Part shown: positions 1 to 10,595 of the stretch, in pieces
Numbering within the stretch: the stretch's first letter is position 1
How the letters are laid out: each line of letters opens with the position of its first letter
Source of the DNA: Prorocentrum cordatum
Lineage: Eukaryota > Sar > Dinophyceae > Prorocentrales > Prorocentraceae
DNA: 32,500 nucleotides
Reading direction: 5' to 3'
NCBI GenBank assembly: GCA_963575745.1
Contig: CAUYUJ010016480.1
Location: 10,001-42,500, forward strand
Notes under the pieces: generated by a model
What the model saw: the letters and a program-made list of their open reading frames with translations, nothing else
What the model was told of the DNA's origin: nothing
Databases searched by the model: none
Translations under genes and position numbers: made by a program

Positions 1-240
1 TGAGCGCGAAGTGGCAGCAGGGGCTTGCGCGCCCGGGTTCTGAGTTTTCTCAGAGGGCTCAGAAGTTCCCCGGCCTTCTGAGAGATTCTTCATAAGGCCG
101 CAAGGCTTTGAGAAGCTCCGCCGCCTTTTGAGAGAGCCTTCTCCTTCTCACTTCTCGCTCTCGCTCGCCGCAGAGAGCCGCAGAGGTCAGAGATTTTTGC
201 GCGTTTCCGTCGATTTGGTGGTTTTCCAGCCTCCTGGCTC

Positions 241-369
241 GAGGTTCGAGGTTTTCGGGCGTTTCCGTCGACACGGCGGTTTTCCAGCCTCGGCGTGCGC
301 TCTAGCGGCTGCGCCTCGCCGAGAGCGTTCATGGGGTGCCCCGATCGTCCCGAACCGACCGCCGGAGGC
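241..369 (+). repeat. Diverged interspersed repeat, copy 1
   Basis: This stretch shares a long, gapped match with 2736-2870 in the same orientation. Both begin with GAGGTTCGAGGTT, pass through TTTCCAGCCTCGG, then an AGC(A/G)GCTGCGC(T/C)TCGCCGA block and a GATCGTCCCGA block, and end at GCCGGAG. Just upstream, positions 201-258 and 259-300 form a tandem duplication with a 58-bp period sharing GCGTTTCCGTCGA and GGTTTTCCAGCCTC. I do not recognise the family, and no coding sense is evident. Confidence 0.6.
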
Positions 370-606
370 CCGAGTCACGACCCGAGTCAGGAGGCGGAGG
401 AGGAGAGGGGCGAGGAGGACGAGCTTTAGGACCAGTCCTATTCACCGCCGAGTGAACGGGGGGGATCAAAACTACAGACCCTTCGCGGTTCTGACTACTT
501 CGACGGAACGTCTCAGGGGCCATCAGAGGCGCGCGCGGGCCCCCGTGCGCTCCGGCGACCCCCGCGCCGCCAGCAAGAAGAGGCCACCTTGCGCTGCAGA
601 GCAAAT

Positions 607-630
607 CCTCCTCCTCCTCCTCCTCCTCCT
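607..630 (+). repeat. (CCT)n microsatellite
   Basis: Short run of CTC/CCT trinucleotides. The bases on both sides are non-repetitive and GC-rich, and no gene is recognisable in 370-1280. Confidence 0.85.
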
Positions 631-1283
631 TCGCCATCTCCTCATCAAACTTCGCGGGGTCTTTCACCACGGCCGGAGGCGGGCCTTTCTGCAAGATCTA
701 CCGTGGCGGCGGCCGAAGCAAACACGCATCATCCGTGATCATCCATGCACATTGCCCTGCTGAGCATTACGTACAGATGCACCCACCAGTTCTCAGCTGC
801 CCTCCGGTCTGCCAGTGCTCGTGTCCTGCGCGCATTCGATGGTCACCCCGGTGCGGATCGTCTGGCCCTGGTACGTGAGCGCGGATCCCAGCCTGCGGAT
901 CTTGTGCTCTGTCGCGCCCCTGGAAATTAACCCCTATCGGCGGGAAGCAGAACAGGCCGTCCTCCTTGAGTTCCTGGATTCCGAAGGAGGTGATGGGGGG
1001 GGGCATCGGCTACATCCGGACCCTGCTCGGGGAACTTGTCCACCTGCATCCATATACTGGCAGGCAGAAGCCGTGGCCAGAATACCCATGCCAGAAAACG
1101 CGCGCCGTAGTTGTGTTGGCTCTTCATGTGGAGCACGAAGCTCGTGATGGTGGCTTTTGCTCCTGGACAAAGACTTTGCGCTTGGACACCTTGGCGGTGA
1201 AGTTCACCGGCATGCCCACTCGCGCAGGAAGAGCTCCGTGCGCGTGCCCCGTGCCGCCGGGCTCGGCATGTTCCACAGCCGTG

Positions 1284-1988
1284 GCCACGCCTGCCACGCC
1301 CTTGGGCCCTGAAGCAGAAGAGACCGCGGCGAAGGACCACCCTCTGCGACCCCCTGTGAGGTGGAGGAAGTGCCACGCCTGCCACGCCCCGCGAGTCGAG
1401 ACTGATAGAGACCGCGGTGAAGGACCACCCTCTGCGACCCCATGTGGTGTGGAGAACTGCTACCTCTGCCACGCCCCGTGGCCCGGACGACTGGGCGCCA
1501 CGGTGAGGGATCGCCCCCTCGCACACCCGCTGTGGTGTAGACAAATTGCCACGCCTGCCACGCCCCGCGACCATGAGAGGAGGGGCCGCGGTGAAGGACC
1601 CCCCCGCCTGCCCCCCCCTGTGGTGTGGAGGAGGTGCCACGCTTGCCACGCCGGGCTACCTTGAGATGGATAGAGGCCGCGGTGAGGGACCACTTCATGC
1701 GCACCCCCTTTGGTGTGGAGAGAGTGCCACCCCTGCCACACACCGCGACCCCGGAACTGATAGAGACCGCGGTGAGGAACCACCTCTTTGCACACCCCCT
1801 GTTGTGTGGAAAAGGTGCCACGCCTACCACGCCCGCGGCCTTGATACGGACAGAAACCGCAGTGGGGGAGCACCCTCTGCGCACCCCCTTGTGGTATGGA
1901 GAACATCCACGACTGCCACGCCCCGCGACCCTGAGACGGATATAGGCCACGGTCAAGGACCCCCCCTGCCCGCACCCTGTGGTGTGAA
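1284..1988 (+). repeat. Tandem array of about 88-bp units, eight copies
   Basis: Units start near 1284, 1371, 1458, 1547, 1635, 1725, 1816 and 1906. Each begins with a variant of TGCCACGCCTGCCACGCCCC, continues through GATAGAGACCGCGGTGAAGG and CCACCCTCTGCGCACCCCC, and ends in TGTGGTGTGGAG. Unit lengths range from 87 to 91 bp and are not multiples of three, so the long open frames on both strands across this block arise from composition rather than from a conserved repeat protein. Copies differ by many substitutions, so the array is old. Confidence 0.9.
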
Positions 1989-2116
1989 TCATACGCGTGT
2001 CGCGTATGTGCTGCGTTTTGTGCGTGTCATGTGAATGATTCGGTCTGCGTCTGCGTGTCCAGTGTATGTGCGTAAGTGGACGTGCGTACCATGTGGATGT
2101 CATGTATCGTGCTTGA

Positions 2117-2187
2117 TGCGTCTGGTGTGTGTGTGTGTGTGTGTATGTCTGTCCGATGTGTGTGTGTGTGTGTGTACTCGCGTGTGT
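2117..2187 (+). repeat. Interrupted (GT)n microsatellite
   Basis: Two GT runs separated by a short ATGTCTGTCCGAT stretch, then GTGTGTGTAC. The upstream 1990-2116 stretch is also rich in TGTGCGT and GCGTATG words and looks like a decayed extension of the same tract. Confidence 0.9.
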
Positions 2188-2735
2188 GTACGAATTGAAA
2201 TGAGGAAGGGCCTGCGACGTGGGCGTGGGGATGTCTGCGCGGATGAGAAAGGGACGGGAGTGACATGAGACGCGGGTGCGGGTGGCGGGTGCGGGTGGGA
2301 AGAAAACCAAACCCCACTTACCATACGGGGAACATGGATGGCGAAGTCTTAAAACGTACGTCGGGGATAAACCCCGTCGAATTCGACTTCTGAGGCCACG
2401 GCCTCCACGCCGCGTTCTGCTGGACACGAGCGGGTTCCGTCGCGGAACGCGCACGACTAGCGTCCGTTCGTTCTTTCGTCGGTGCTGCCGGTGTCGTCGG
2501 GGACCTCTCGTCGGCGCCCTCGGTTTTTGTCGGCGTCCCGCCCCTGCGTCCCGGCGCTGCCGTGGCAGGCGGACCTGTCCAGCAACCCTGGCGGCGAGGG
2601 CCCCGCGTCGTCGAGCACATGCCGCGCGACTCCGGCGTCGTCCTCGTCGGCGCGCCGCGCCGCGCCGTGGGCGCTCCTCCGCGGGCGGGACAGTGGAGGA
2701 AGGATTGGCGGGGGGGCAGGGAAGGGATAGGCTCC

Positions 2736-2870
2736 GAGGTTCGAGGTTAGAGATTTCGGGCGTGCTCGTCGGCACTCGTTGGCTTTCCAGCCTCGGGATG
2801 CCTTCCAGCAGCTGCGCTTCGCCGATGGCGTTCTGGGGCTGCCCGGATCGTCCCGATCGGGCGCCGGAGA
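2736..2870 (+). repeat. Diverged interspersed repeat, copy 2
   Basis: Second copy of the segment at 241-369, same orientation, 2.5 kb downstream, with substitutions and small indels throughout. The pair brackets the 88-bp tandem array and the TG tracts, so the two copies may be the edges of a larger duplicated or inserted unit. No open reading frame is preserved between the copies, which argues against a coding explanation. Confidence 0.6.
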
Positions 2871-3339
2871 GCCGCGTCGTGAAAGAATAGTTTGAAATCG
2901 CGACGGGAGGTTTTTGGCAGTTTTCGGCCTCTGGGAGTCCTCGCCAGGCCCCACCAGAACCGATACAATGTGTCGCGATGGCAGTGCGGCCCTGGGAGGA
3001 GGGTCGGGATCTCGGGGACCCCGCATGGGGAAAAATCAGCACGTCGGATGTCTGGGGTGGATTGGGATGGGAGGGGGCGAGGGGCAATCCGAAGGGGGCT
3101 GGGCGCAGGGCGGGGGTGCATCTGCCCCCAGCCGCCCACTGATCGGGCGGTTGGGGCCCGATTAGGGGCCCGGCAGCCCGCCCCGCCCAGGACAGTGCGG
3201 ATGCGCTATCGGGGGCGCATTCGTTGCCGAGCCATCGGCGACGTATCGCCGATTCCGGTTCGACGTTTCTGCCCCCCTTGAGCCGGTCCCCCTCCCCGAA
3301 CGTGCCCCCTCAGGGGAGGGAAGGGGGCTCAGGATTCAG

Positions 3340-4055
3340 GATCCAATCGCGGTGTATCCGCAGCAGTTATGGTACGGGGGAATGGGGAGGGACGGAGGGA
3401 GGCACGGGGGAGCGGGGCTGGAGCGGAGGGCGGGCAACGTGGATGGGGTGCAGGGGGGGGAGCGTCGGAGGGAGGGGGGACGGAGAGAGGAGAGCAAGGG
3501 AGGAACAGGATAGCGAGTTAGAGGGAGAGTGAGAGAGAGAGAGAGGGAGGGAGGGAGGGAGCGAGGGAGGGAGGGAGCGAGAGGGAGGAAGGGAGGGAGA
3601 GAGAGAGAAAACAAAGCGATCGAAGTGGACATTGACACCAGAGAGGCCCTGCGGCATTGTCACTTGCGGCTAGGAGCTGACGGAGGTTGAGAGGAGTGGA
3701 GTGACTCGGAGGTGGCAGGCAGGAGAGGGAGAGTCATGGTGGTGCGGCGAGAAGAAAACAATAGCGTAGGACGCAAGCAAGGAGGGGAGCGGAGGGCGGA
3801 GGAGAGGGGATTGGAGGGAACATTTGGAGAGGGCAGGTGGGAAGACGGGGATGGTGAGGGCGGCGGTGAGACCTCGCAAAGGGGGCGGGCGGGAGGGTGA
3901 AAGGGAGAAGGGGGGGGGTAGAAAGGGATGGTGATAGCGGCGCGAGGGCGTGGTGAGGGGGAGGAGACGGAAGGAGGGCGGGGGGAGAAGGAGAAGGGAG
4001 GGGGCCGAGGAGGGGGAGTGGGGCAGGGGGAGCGGAAGCGGAAGAGGCAGGCGTC
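3340..4055 (+). repeat. Purine-rich low-complexity block with G-quadruplex-prone core
   Basis: The plus strand is dominated by GGGA, GAGG and GAGA words. The densest part, 3525-3610, is a GAGAGA run followed by repeated GGGAGGGAGGGAGGGAG, which fits the G-quadruplex pattern of four G-triplets with short loops. Minus-strand Pro/Leu/Ser-rich open frames here are a consequence of composition. No gene is recognisable. The block ends abruptly at about 4055, where strand composition reverses. Confidence 0.8.
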
Positions 4056-4159
4056 CCACCGTCTTGCTCCTCCCCGTCCTCCGCCCGTCCTCTTGCCTCC
4101 GTCGCTGCGGCGGCCGTTGTCCAGACTCGGAGCCCGCCCTGCCCTCGGCCGCCGTGGCT

Positions 4160-4690
4160 CCTCCTCTTACTCGTCGTTCTCTTGTTCCGCCCCCCGTCCC
4201 TCTCCTCCTCGGCGTTCGCCTCTCGTCGCTCTCCTCGTCGTCGTCCTCTAGTCGTCCTCCTCTCGTCGTTCTCCTCTCATCGTCCTTCTCGTAGTCGTTC
4301 TCCTCGTAGTCGTTCTCCTCTCGTCGTCCTCCTCGTCCCGTCGTCCTCCTCGTCGTTGTTCTCGTCTCGTCGTCATCATCTCGTCGTTCTCGTCGTCGTT
4401 CCTCCTCCTCGTCGTCCTCCTACAGTCGTCCTCCTCTCGTCGTTCTCCTCTCGTTGTCCTCCTCGTAGTCCTCCTCCTCTCGTCGTCCTCCTCTCGTCGT
4501 CCTCCTCTCGTCGTCCTCCTCCTCTCGTCGTCCTCCTCGTCGTTGTTCTCCTCCCGTCGTCCTCATCTCGTCGTTATCCTCGTCGTCGTTCCTCCTCCTC
4601 CTCCTCGTCGTCGTCGTCGTCGTCGTCGTTGCCTTTCTCCTCTCGTCGTTCTTCCTTCTCGTCGTTCCCCCTCGTCCTCGTCGTCGCCCT
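4160..4690 (+). repeat. TCGTCC/TCGTCG pyrimidine-rich repeat array
   Basis: About 530 bp of degenerate TCGTCCTCC, TCGTTCTCC and TCGTCG units, ending in a purer (TCG)n run at 4606-4630. Open frames rich in Ser, Arg and Val on the plus strand come from the three registers of the repeat and carry no recognisable domain. The same TCG sequence type recurs at 21165-21915 beside the A/B composite repeat. Confidence 0.85.
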
Positions 4691-4731
4691 CGGCCTCCGC
4701 CAGGAGGGGTGGGCGGGAGGGGGCGGGGGCG

Positions 4732-4856
4732 GGCAAGGGCGGGGGGGGGGGGAAGGGCGGAGCAGCGAGCAGCGCGGCCAGGCCCCTGCCAAGGAGGAGC
4801 CCGGGCCCGAGGAGCCGAGGACCCCCGTCGCCCGCCGTCGGTGGCGAGGGGCCGAG

Positions 4857-4907
<51 letters not shown>

Positions 4908-4990
4908 GAAGGCGAGGGGCCGAGGGGGGGGAAGGCGAGGGGGGGGGGCGAGGGGCCGAGGGGTGTGGGGGTGTGGGGGGGGAAGGCGCG
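4732..4990 (+). repeat. Poly-G rich stretch with (TG)n tract
   Basis: Contains several runs of seven or more G, an uninterrupted TG dinucleotide run at about 4860-4905, and a duplicated GGGGCCGAGGGG word on each side of it (near 4851, 4916 and 4952). No gene is seen from 4700 to 5040. Confidence 0.85.
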
Positions 4991-5059
4991 GGCGGGTGCG
5001 TCGCAAGGCGGCGCGGCAGTTCTTACCGCTCCGCCTCTGGCCCCCCCCCCCCCTCGCGT

Positions 5060-5155
5060 ATCTCTGTCTCTACTCTCTCGCTCTCTGTCTCTGTCTCTCT
5101 TCTCTCTCTCTCTCTCTTGGTCGTTGTCTCTGTCTCTCTCTCTCTCTCTTCACCA
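5060..5155 (+). repeat. (CT)n-rich tract
   Basis: TCTCTGTCTC and TCTCTCTCTC runs on the plus strand. The following 5156-5385 remains pyrimidine-rich but is not clearly tandem, and no gene is seen there. Confidence 0.8.
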
Positions 5156-5384
5156 CTCCTGCGACTGGTCCTCCTCTCCTAGTCTTCTTCTGCCTGCTCC
5201 CCGCTGCTTCCTCCCCCTTCCCAATCTCTCCCTCCTGTAGTTCCTTCCATCCTCCCCCTTATCACTGCCCACCTCCTCGCCCGCTCTCCTTTCATCACCT
5301 TCGTCTTCTCTTCAGCCCCTCGTCACCGCTTTCCCGCCCCTCCACGAGCTTTTTTATATCAAACGAATCCGGGGCGATGACAGC

Positions 5385-5945
5385 CGTCACCAGGGGTGGT
5401 GGGAAGGGGGCCGGTGACGTCGGCGCCGTCATTGCCCTTGCCGTCGTCATCGCCACCATCGTCACAATTATCGCTATTCTCATCATCGTGTCTACCGTTG
5501 TCTTTGTCGCCATGATACCGCGCCCGCCCCGCCCAAGTCACCGACTCGCGCCGAATTGCCCGCTGGGAAGTACCCAGCGGTCAGCGACTGCCGCGGTCAG
5601 CGCCGCCGCGGCCGCGTCGGTCGCGCCGCACTAGCTGGCCGCTACGTGCGTGAGCATGCGCGGGCCAGCGCGGCCGCAGAGATGCACTGGCCAACGCAAA
5701 GCACTCATCGCAATCGCCGTCGCGTGGGTTTTGCAAATCAAATTGCCTGTTGGTTGGTGGGATGATTGCGCGAACGCTGGACTTGATTGACAATTCAGTG
5801 CGAGCAACGGCAAACTGCACCATATAGACCGCACTACACGGAGTGCGCAACATAGAGTGCGCGCCACATGCTGCGCAGCATAGATTGTGCCACACCGACT
5901 GTCCCACATATGTTACAATATACATATAATCGTGTCCAACATAAA
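5385..5945 (+). repeat. Composite repeat module A, copy 1
   Basis: Shares long blocks with 6725-7315: a GTCGTC/ATCGCC-rich lead, then CGCCATGATACCGCGCCCGCC, ACCGCGGCCGCGTCGGTCGC-type sequence, CTAGCTGGCCGCT, GCGCGGCCGC, GGGTTTTGCAAA and GGTGGGATGATTGCGCGA. The tail (5812-5930) is a degenerate minisatellite of CACCATATAG, GCGCAACATAG and CACACCGAC words. A third copy at 21940-22430 keeps the TTGCAAACCAAGTTGCGGGT block and the tail. The conserved parts have no common reading frame, so this is a non-coding repeat. Confidence 0.75.
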
Positions 5946-5949
5946 TATT

Positions 5950-6720
5950 GACTCTACCCCCCCACCGGACTTACTGACGCCCTTTTTCGTATTCCAGTTT
6001 GCATATGATTCTGCCCCATCGCCAGTCGTATGTAAACACTCTTATCAGCCAAGCCAGGCCGGTATCGCCCCCCCTCATCTCTTCGGACAAAACCATGCGC
6101 GCACGCTCGTTTATCAAGGTTCATCAGTTTTCAAGAATCCCGTGCACCATAGTGGACGAAAAAACACGCGCGCGCGTCGTCGGGCTCGCGGGCACGCATG
6201 TAAACATCCTTCAAGTGCCTCGGATTTCGTGTGACATTCATAATCCGGTGTTCCGAAAACATATGAAACACACGGCTGCCCAACAAATATTCTCAAACAA
6301 AACAAGTGCTCGGACTTTTGGTGGTTATTGAGTGTGCTTCTTTGTTTGTATAGTTCCTTGTCCATACATATATATATGTATATATGTTTATTTGTATGTA
6401 TACGTGTGTATATTTACAACCCATGTGGTTACATTTGTGCATCTATGACATACGTTTCATACTGAATCCCAAATCGAGTTCCCCGCAACCTTATACAAAC
6501 ACATGGTTTCGTACCACCGGGTTGCAAACAAAAAACAACGTTTTTTGTGTTTGTTTTTTCCTTCTTCTTCGAACGTTTCCATTCGAACGGGCCTGTCGCG
6601 CCGCATGAATCATTCAAACGCCTTTGCGTGCGCGCGGGGTGGGGGCGGGGGCACGATTCGTGTCAATTAGTACCATGCGGGTCAGTCTCGCGCCTCGGCC
6701 GCGCGCGCATGCCGAACTCT
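5950..6720 (+). repeat. Composite repeat module B, copy 1
   Basis: Starts with CTCTACCCCCCCACCGGACTTA and matches 20506-21170: CATATGATTCTG, a CCA(A/G)CTAGGCCGG-like block followed by a C-run, GGACGAA, ACGCGCGCGTCGTCG, GCATG, ATCCTTCAA, and a TTTCG-C-ACCACCGGGTTGC-type block. Internally it contains two or more diverged subunits of roughly 300 bp (6150-6340 and 6480-6720). It is relatively AT-rich against its neighbours, including a TATATATATG stretch at 6366-6386. Short open frames here are not shared with the second copy. Confidence 0.7.
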
Positions 6721-6724
6721 TCCC

Positions 6725-7315
6725 AAACAACTGCGTCACCATTGCGAGGACGCCGCCATCGTCGTCGGCGTGATCAACATCGGCGCCAGCATTGGCCATG
6801 CCGTCGTCGTTGTCATCATCGTCTCCAGCATAGCTACTATAGCATCATCGCGTCTGTTGTTGTCGACGTCGCCATGATACCGCGCCCGCCCAAGCCGCCG
6901 ACACGCATTGTAATGCCCGTTGAAAAGTGCCCAGCGGTCAGCGCCACCGCGGCCGCGTCGGTCGCGCCAAACTAGCTGGCCGCTTCGCGCGCGAGCATGC
7001 GCGCTAGCGCGGCCGCGGCGATGCGCCAGCCAGCGCCGAGGAGTCATCGCAATCGCCGCCGTAAGGGTTTTGCAAACCAAGTTGCGGGTGGGTGGGTGGG
7101 ATGATTGCGCGAGCAGTGGGTTTGACGACTGCACGTTCGAAGTGGTGAACTGCGCATCGTAGATCGTGTTACTTTTATTGCAAAGGTTGTACAGCGTGGA
7201 CTGCATAACAAATCTGGCACGACATGGAATGCTCCACGTGGTTTTTCACACGTATCTCATACCAATGCTAAACACCGCGCTGTTCGGTGTCCACGCTGGT
7301 TAACATCTGTGTTTC
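6725..7315 (+). repeat. Composite repeat module A, copy 2
   Basis: Second copy of module A, about 1.35 kb downstream of copy 1, so A plus B behaves as a tandemly duplicated unit. It keeps CCATGATACCGCGCCCGCC, ACCGCGGCCGCGTCGG, CTAGCTGGCCGCTTCG and TTGCAAACCAAGTTGCGGG. The end, near 7276-7315 (CTGTTCGGTGTCCACGCTGG, ATCTGTGTTTCTG), also matches the end of copy 3 (22395-22430). Confidence 0.75.
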
Positions 7316-8678
7316 TGTCCATCCCTTGCGTCTTCGATGTTTGAAATATGCGTTTTCGCTGCAGCATGGGCCTCGTTTCAAGATCGGCGCCTTGCTTCCG
7401 CCGTTCAGAATGACGCTCTTGATTAATCGCGGGCAACTGTTGTGGATCCGAGTTCAACGTCATCGTTGTCGTCCCCCTCTTTTACCCTCCTCCGCCTTCC
7501 CTTGGTCCTCCTGCTCTTCCCGCTCCTTCCACTCCAGTTCCTGATGCTGCTGCTGCTGCTGCTGCTATCCGTCATCGTTATGCTCCTTCCGCATCCTCCT
7601 ACTCCTCCTCCTCCTCCTCCTGCTTCTCGTGGTCCTCGTGCTCATCGTCATGCACATCCGCCACCTCCTCCTCCAGTTTACGCAACTCTCCTTGCCCGCT
7701 GGCGCATCGCACGATGTTTGTATGTTTTTTTAATATTCCATTTTTCTTGTGATTTCCAGTTGCGCTATGATACGCGCCGGTGGCTAATAACAAGTCAGCG
7801 CAATGGGACGGGATGCGTGGGAGGAGTAGGATGTCATATATGGCGCGAACACGCCTAGTTTGTCTCCTTGCACTCTCTCTTTTCCGCTCCTCCACTTTCT
7901 CTCGTTCCCCCCTTCATGGCGGATGGGGGCGAGAGAGGGATGGTGGATGGGATGGAGGGACTTTGTCCTTTGTGATGCCCCCGTATGGACGCCTCCATCC
8001 GTTTTTGAAGCGCTGGTGATGTCATCCAGTGTAGCCAGTGGCAAAAGACGCTGGGCAACATTGAGTGCTCTGGCGCTGTAGGTTCTCCACGGGCACGCGG
8101 AGGGAGGGGCTGAAGGCATGGGAACTGGGGGGAGGGGAGGGGGAAGTGAAAGAGGGAGGGAGGGAGGGAAGGAGGGAATGATAGAGGCAGGGGGAGGCAC
8201 GAGTGACGGCGGGGTTGAGATGTGCCCGGATGCGCCCGGGCGGAGGGCCCCCGTCGTGGTGCCAAGGACTCGCGTGGAGTCCATCATTTCCGAGCTCTTT
8301 CAGGCCGGGGTAGCAGCGGGACCTCGCGTTTTTGGAAGCTTCTCCGCTTTCCCTTGTCTGTGTGTGCACCCAGCCCGCCCCGCCCTCTCCCCTCCGACTG
8401 GGCCTTCGCATTCTTTCGCACCCCCCACCTCTCTCTCTTTCCGTTTCTCCGTTTCTATCTCTGCTTATGTGTTTGCTTTTGTCTTTGTCTCTGTCTCTTT
8501 CTCTCTCTCTCTCTCTGTACTGGCCCGCCCCGCCCTCTTCCGTGCCCGCCAGTCCCTTCCGTTCCGCTCGCCTCCGTCGTTGTTTGGGTGACTGGTGTTC
8601 TGCTCCTGCCGTTCAGTCTCTACCTGCCGCCGCCGCCGCTGCTGCCTGCCGCTTCCCTTTTCTGGTGCGCTCCAGCAG
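7316..8678. other. Gene-poor low-complexity interval
   Basis: Pyrimidine-rich DNA with CTCCTCCTCC runs (7480-7680), a (CTG)n run at 7541-7566, a GGGA run at 8152-8177 on the plus strand and a CT run at 8478-8518. Open frames are compositional. I see no recognisable gene, RNA or inverted repeat in this interval. Confidence 0.6.
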
Positions 8679-9025
8679 GCGCAGCCTCGTCCGGATGGTT
8701 GCTGCAGTCGGCATGCGCAAGAGGACAAGCATATCAGCCCGTTATATTCTTTTCGGGAATCATCCGTTAAACTTGTGGAACGGTGCAGCGAAGATTCGCG
8801 TTGCCCCTGGGCAGGTTTTGGCAGGCCAGGGGCCGATGCGCTTTGAGGGCTGGTGCGCATCGTTCGCAGAGTGCGCCTGGACGAGACACAACACACTGGT
8901 GCGAGACAGTGTCGAGAGCAGCCTGGCTACGCTGCAGGCAGGCGCTGCACTACAGGCCGGGCGGTTCGGTCAGCCAGTGCAGGAGGCGCAGCACGCACAC
9001 CTGACTGCCAACAGCAGCATGCCGA
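8679..9025 (+). CDS. Possible exon of unknown function
   Basis: A 347-bp stretch of ordinary, non-repetitive codon composition lies between a pyrimidine tract ending in CAG (8671-8678) and a GTGAGT donor-like hexamer at 9026. One frame is open throughout, reading SLVRMVAAVGM near its start and MRFEGWCASFAECAW in the middle. After the donor comes about 130 bp of strongly pyrimidine-rich sequence ending in CTCGAG (9165), as an intron would look, then a readable stretch that runs into the GAT array. The phase at the donor (one base left over) does not match the most readable frame after that acceptor, so the joint is unproven. No family is recognised. It could equally be chance. Confidence 0.2.
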
Positions 9026-9309
9026 GTGAGTCGAGGGGCTGACTGCATCCCCCCCCTCGTCCTGCCGCTCCGCTCGCCTCTCCGCCCCCGCTTCTGTTGC
9101 TGTTGTCGCTCCTCTTTTCCTTTGCCCCCTCTTCTTTGTCCTCGCCCCCTCTTTCCCCTCGAGGCAATCCCGATTCCCGCCCTGCACGCATTTCTTGGCA
9201 ACCCTAGCATCCTCTCGCTCGTGCGCCCGCCGCCGGAGGGCAAGATTGTCTCGGTGGTCAGATGTCTGGAGTGCAGCAGGACATCCAGGACGCACGAGGT
9301 GGGGCCGGA

Positions 9310-9384
9310 AGATAACGGCGATGCTGCTGATGATGCCGCTGATGATGATGATGTTGATGATGATGCTGATGATGATGATGATGC

Positions 9385-9436
<52 letters not shown>

Positions 9437-9875
9437 AAGGAGGAGGATATTGAGGGTGATGATGATGTTGATCATGTTCATGCTGCTGCTGATACTGATG
9501 CTGCTGATGATGGTGATGATGCTGACAAGGAGGAGGATGATGAGGGTGATGGTGATGTTGATCATGCTCATGATGCTACTGCTGATGATGATGATGATGA
9601 TGATGCTGATGCTGATGATGCTGCTGATGCTGCTGCTGATGATGATGCTGATGATGCTGATGCTGATGATGATGATGGTGATGCTGATGATGACTCTGCT
9701 GATGATGATGATGATGCTGCTGATGATGATGCTGATGCTGATGATGATGATGATGGTGGTGATGATGATGATGATGATGAGGAACAGGAGGATGAGGAGG
9801 ATAATGAGGGCGATGGTGGTGTTGATCATGTTCATGCTGCTGATGATGATGCTTCTGATACTGATGATGATGATG

Positions 9876-9917
<42 letters not shown>

Positions 9918-9921
9918 CTGC

Positions 9922-9958
<37 letters not shown>

Positions 9959-10247
9959 GCTGATGATGATGCAGATGCTGATGATGATGATTATGATGAT
10001 GATACCGATGTCGATGGCGATGCTTGTGGTGATGAGGTCAATGCTGCTGATGATTAGGAGTCTGATAATGATGACGGCGACAATGAGGATGCTGACGGTG
10101 GTGCTCATGATAGTGGTGGCGACGACGATGTTGATGCTGACTGTGATGCTGCTGCTGATGGTGAAAGAGGTAGTGCTGATGGTGATGCTGATGATGATGA
10201 TGCTGATGATGATGCTGATGATGATGATGATGATGGTGGTGATGATG

Positions 10248-10279
<32 letters not shown>

Positions 10280-10334
10280 GATGCGGATGAGGATGATGAT
10301 GAGGATGAGGATGAGGATGAGGATGAGGATGATG

Positions 10335-10377
<43 letters not shown>

Positions 10378-10384
10378 CGATGAC

Positions 10385-10417
<33 letters not shown>

Positions 10418-10440
10418 CATCATCATGGTGGTGGTGGTGG

Positions 10441-10495
<55 letters not shown>
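9310..10495 (+). repeat. GAT/GCT trinucleotide array, left of the retroelement
   Basis: Almost 1.2 kb of GATGAT, GCTGAT and GATGCT units. In the three plus frames it reads as Asp/Ala, Met/Leu or stop-rich text, and on the minus strand as Ile. These long open frames are artefacts of the triplet repeat. Three places carry a longer conserved word: GAGGGTGATG followed by GTTGATCATG and TTCATGCTG (about 9450-9490, 9541-9575 and 9805-9842), so there is a higher-order repeat inside the microsatellite. The last 130 bp are nearly pure GAT with one (GGT)n interruption at 10427-10440. Confidence 0.92.
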
Positions 10496-10496
<1 letters not shown>

Positions 10497-10595
10497 GGGG
10501 TGCGTGCACGGATATGATTAAGCGGGGAGTGTGGTGTCGTCTGCCAACGATTAGCAGGGAGCATTGCGACCGCAGTCCTTCTCGGTTCTCAGGCT

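Noticed and set aside
1204-3087. 627-codon minus-strand frame
   Set aside because: It runs through the 88-bp array (whose period is not a multiple of three), the TG tracts and unrelated GC-rich DNA, and keeps no consistent repeat unit or domain.
4182-5634. Ser/Arg/Val-rich plus-strand frames of over 350 codons
   Set aside because: They are entirely explained by TCGTCC repeats, the TG run and CT runs.
9026-10564. Very long Asp-, Met/Leu- and Ile-rich open frames on both strands
   Set aside because: They are the registers of GAT/GCT triplets, which lack stops in most frames. No ordinary protein sequence is present in the array itself, so they are not called as genes.
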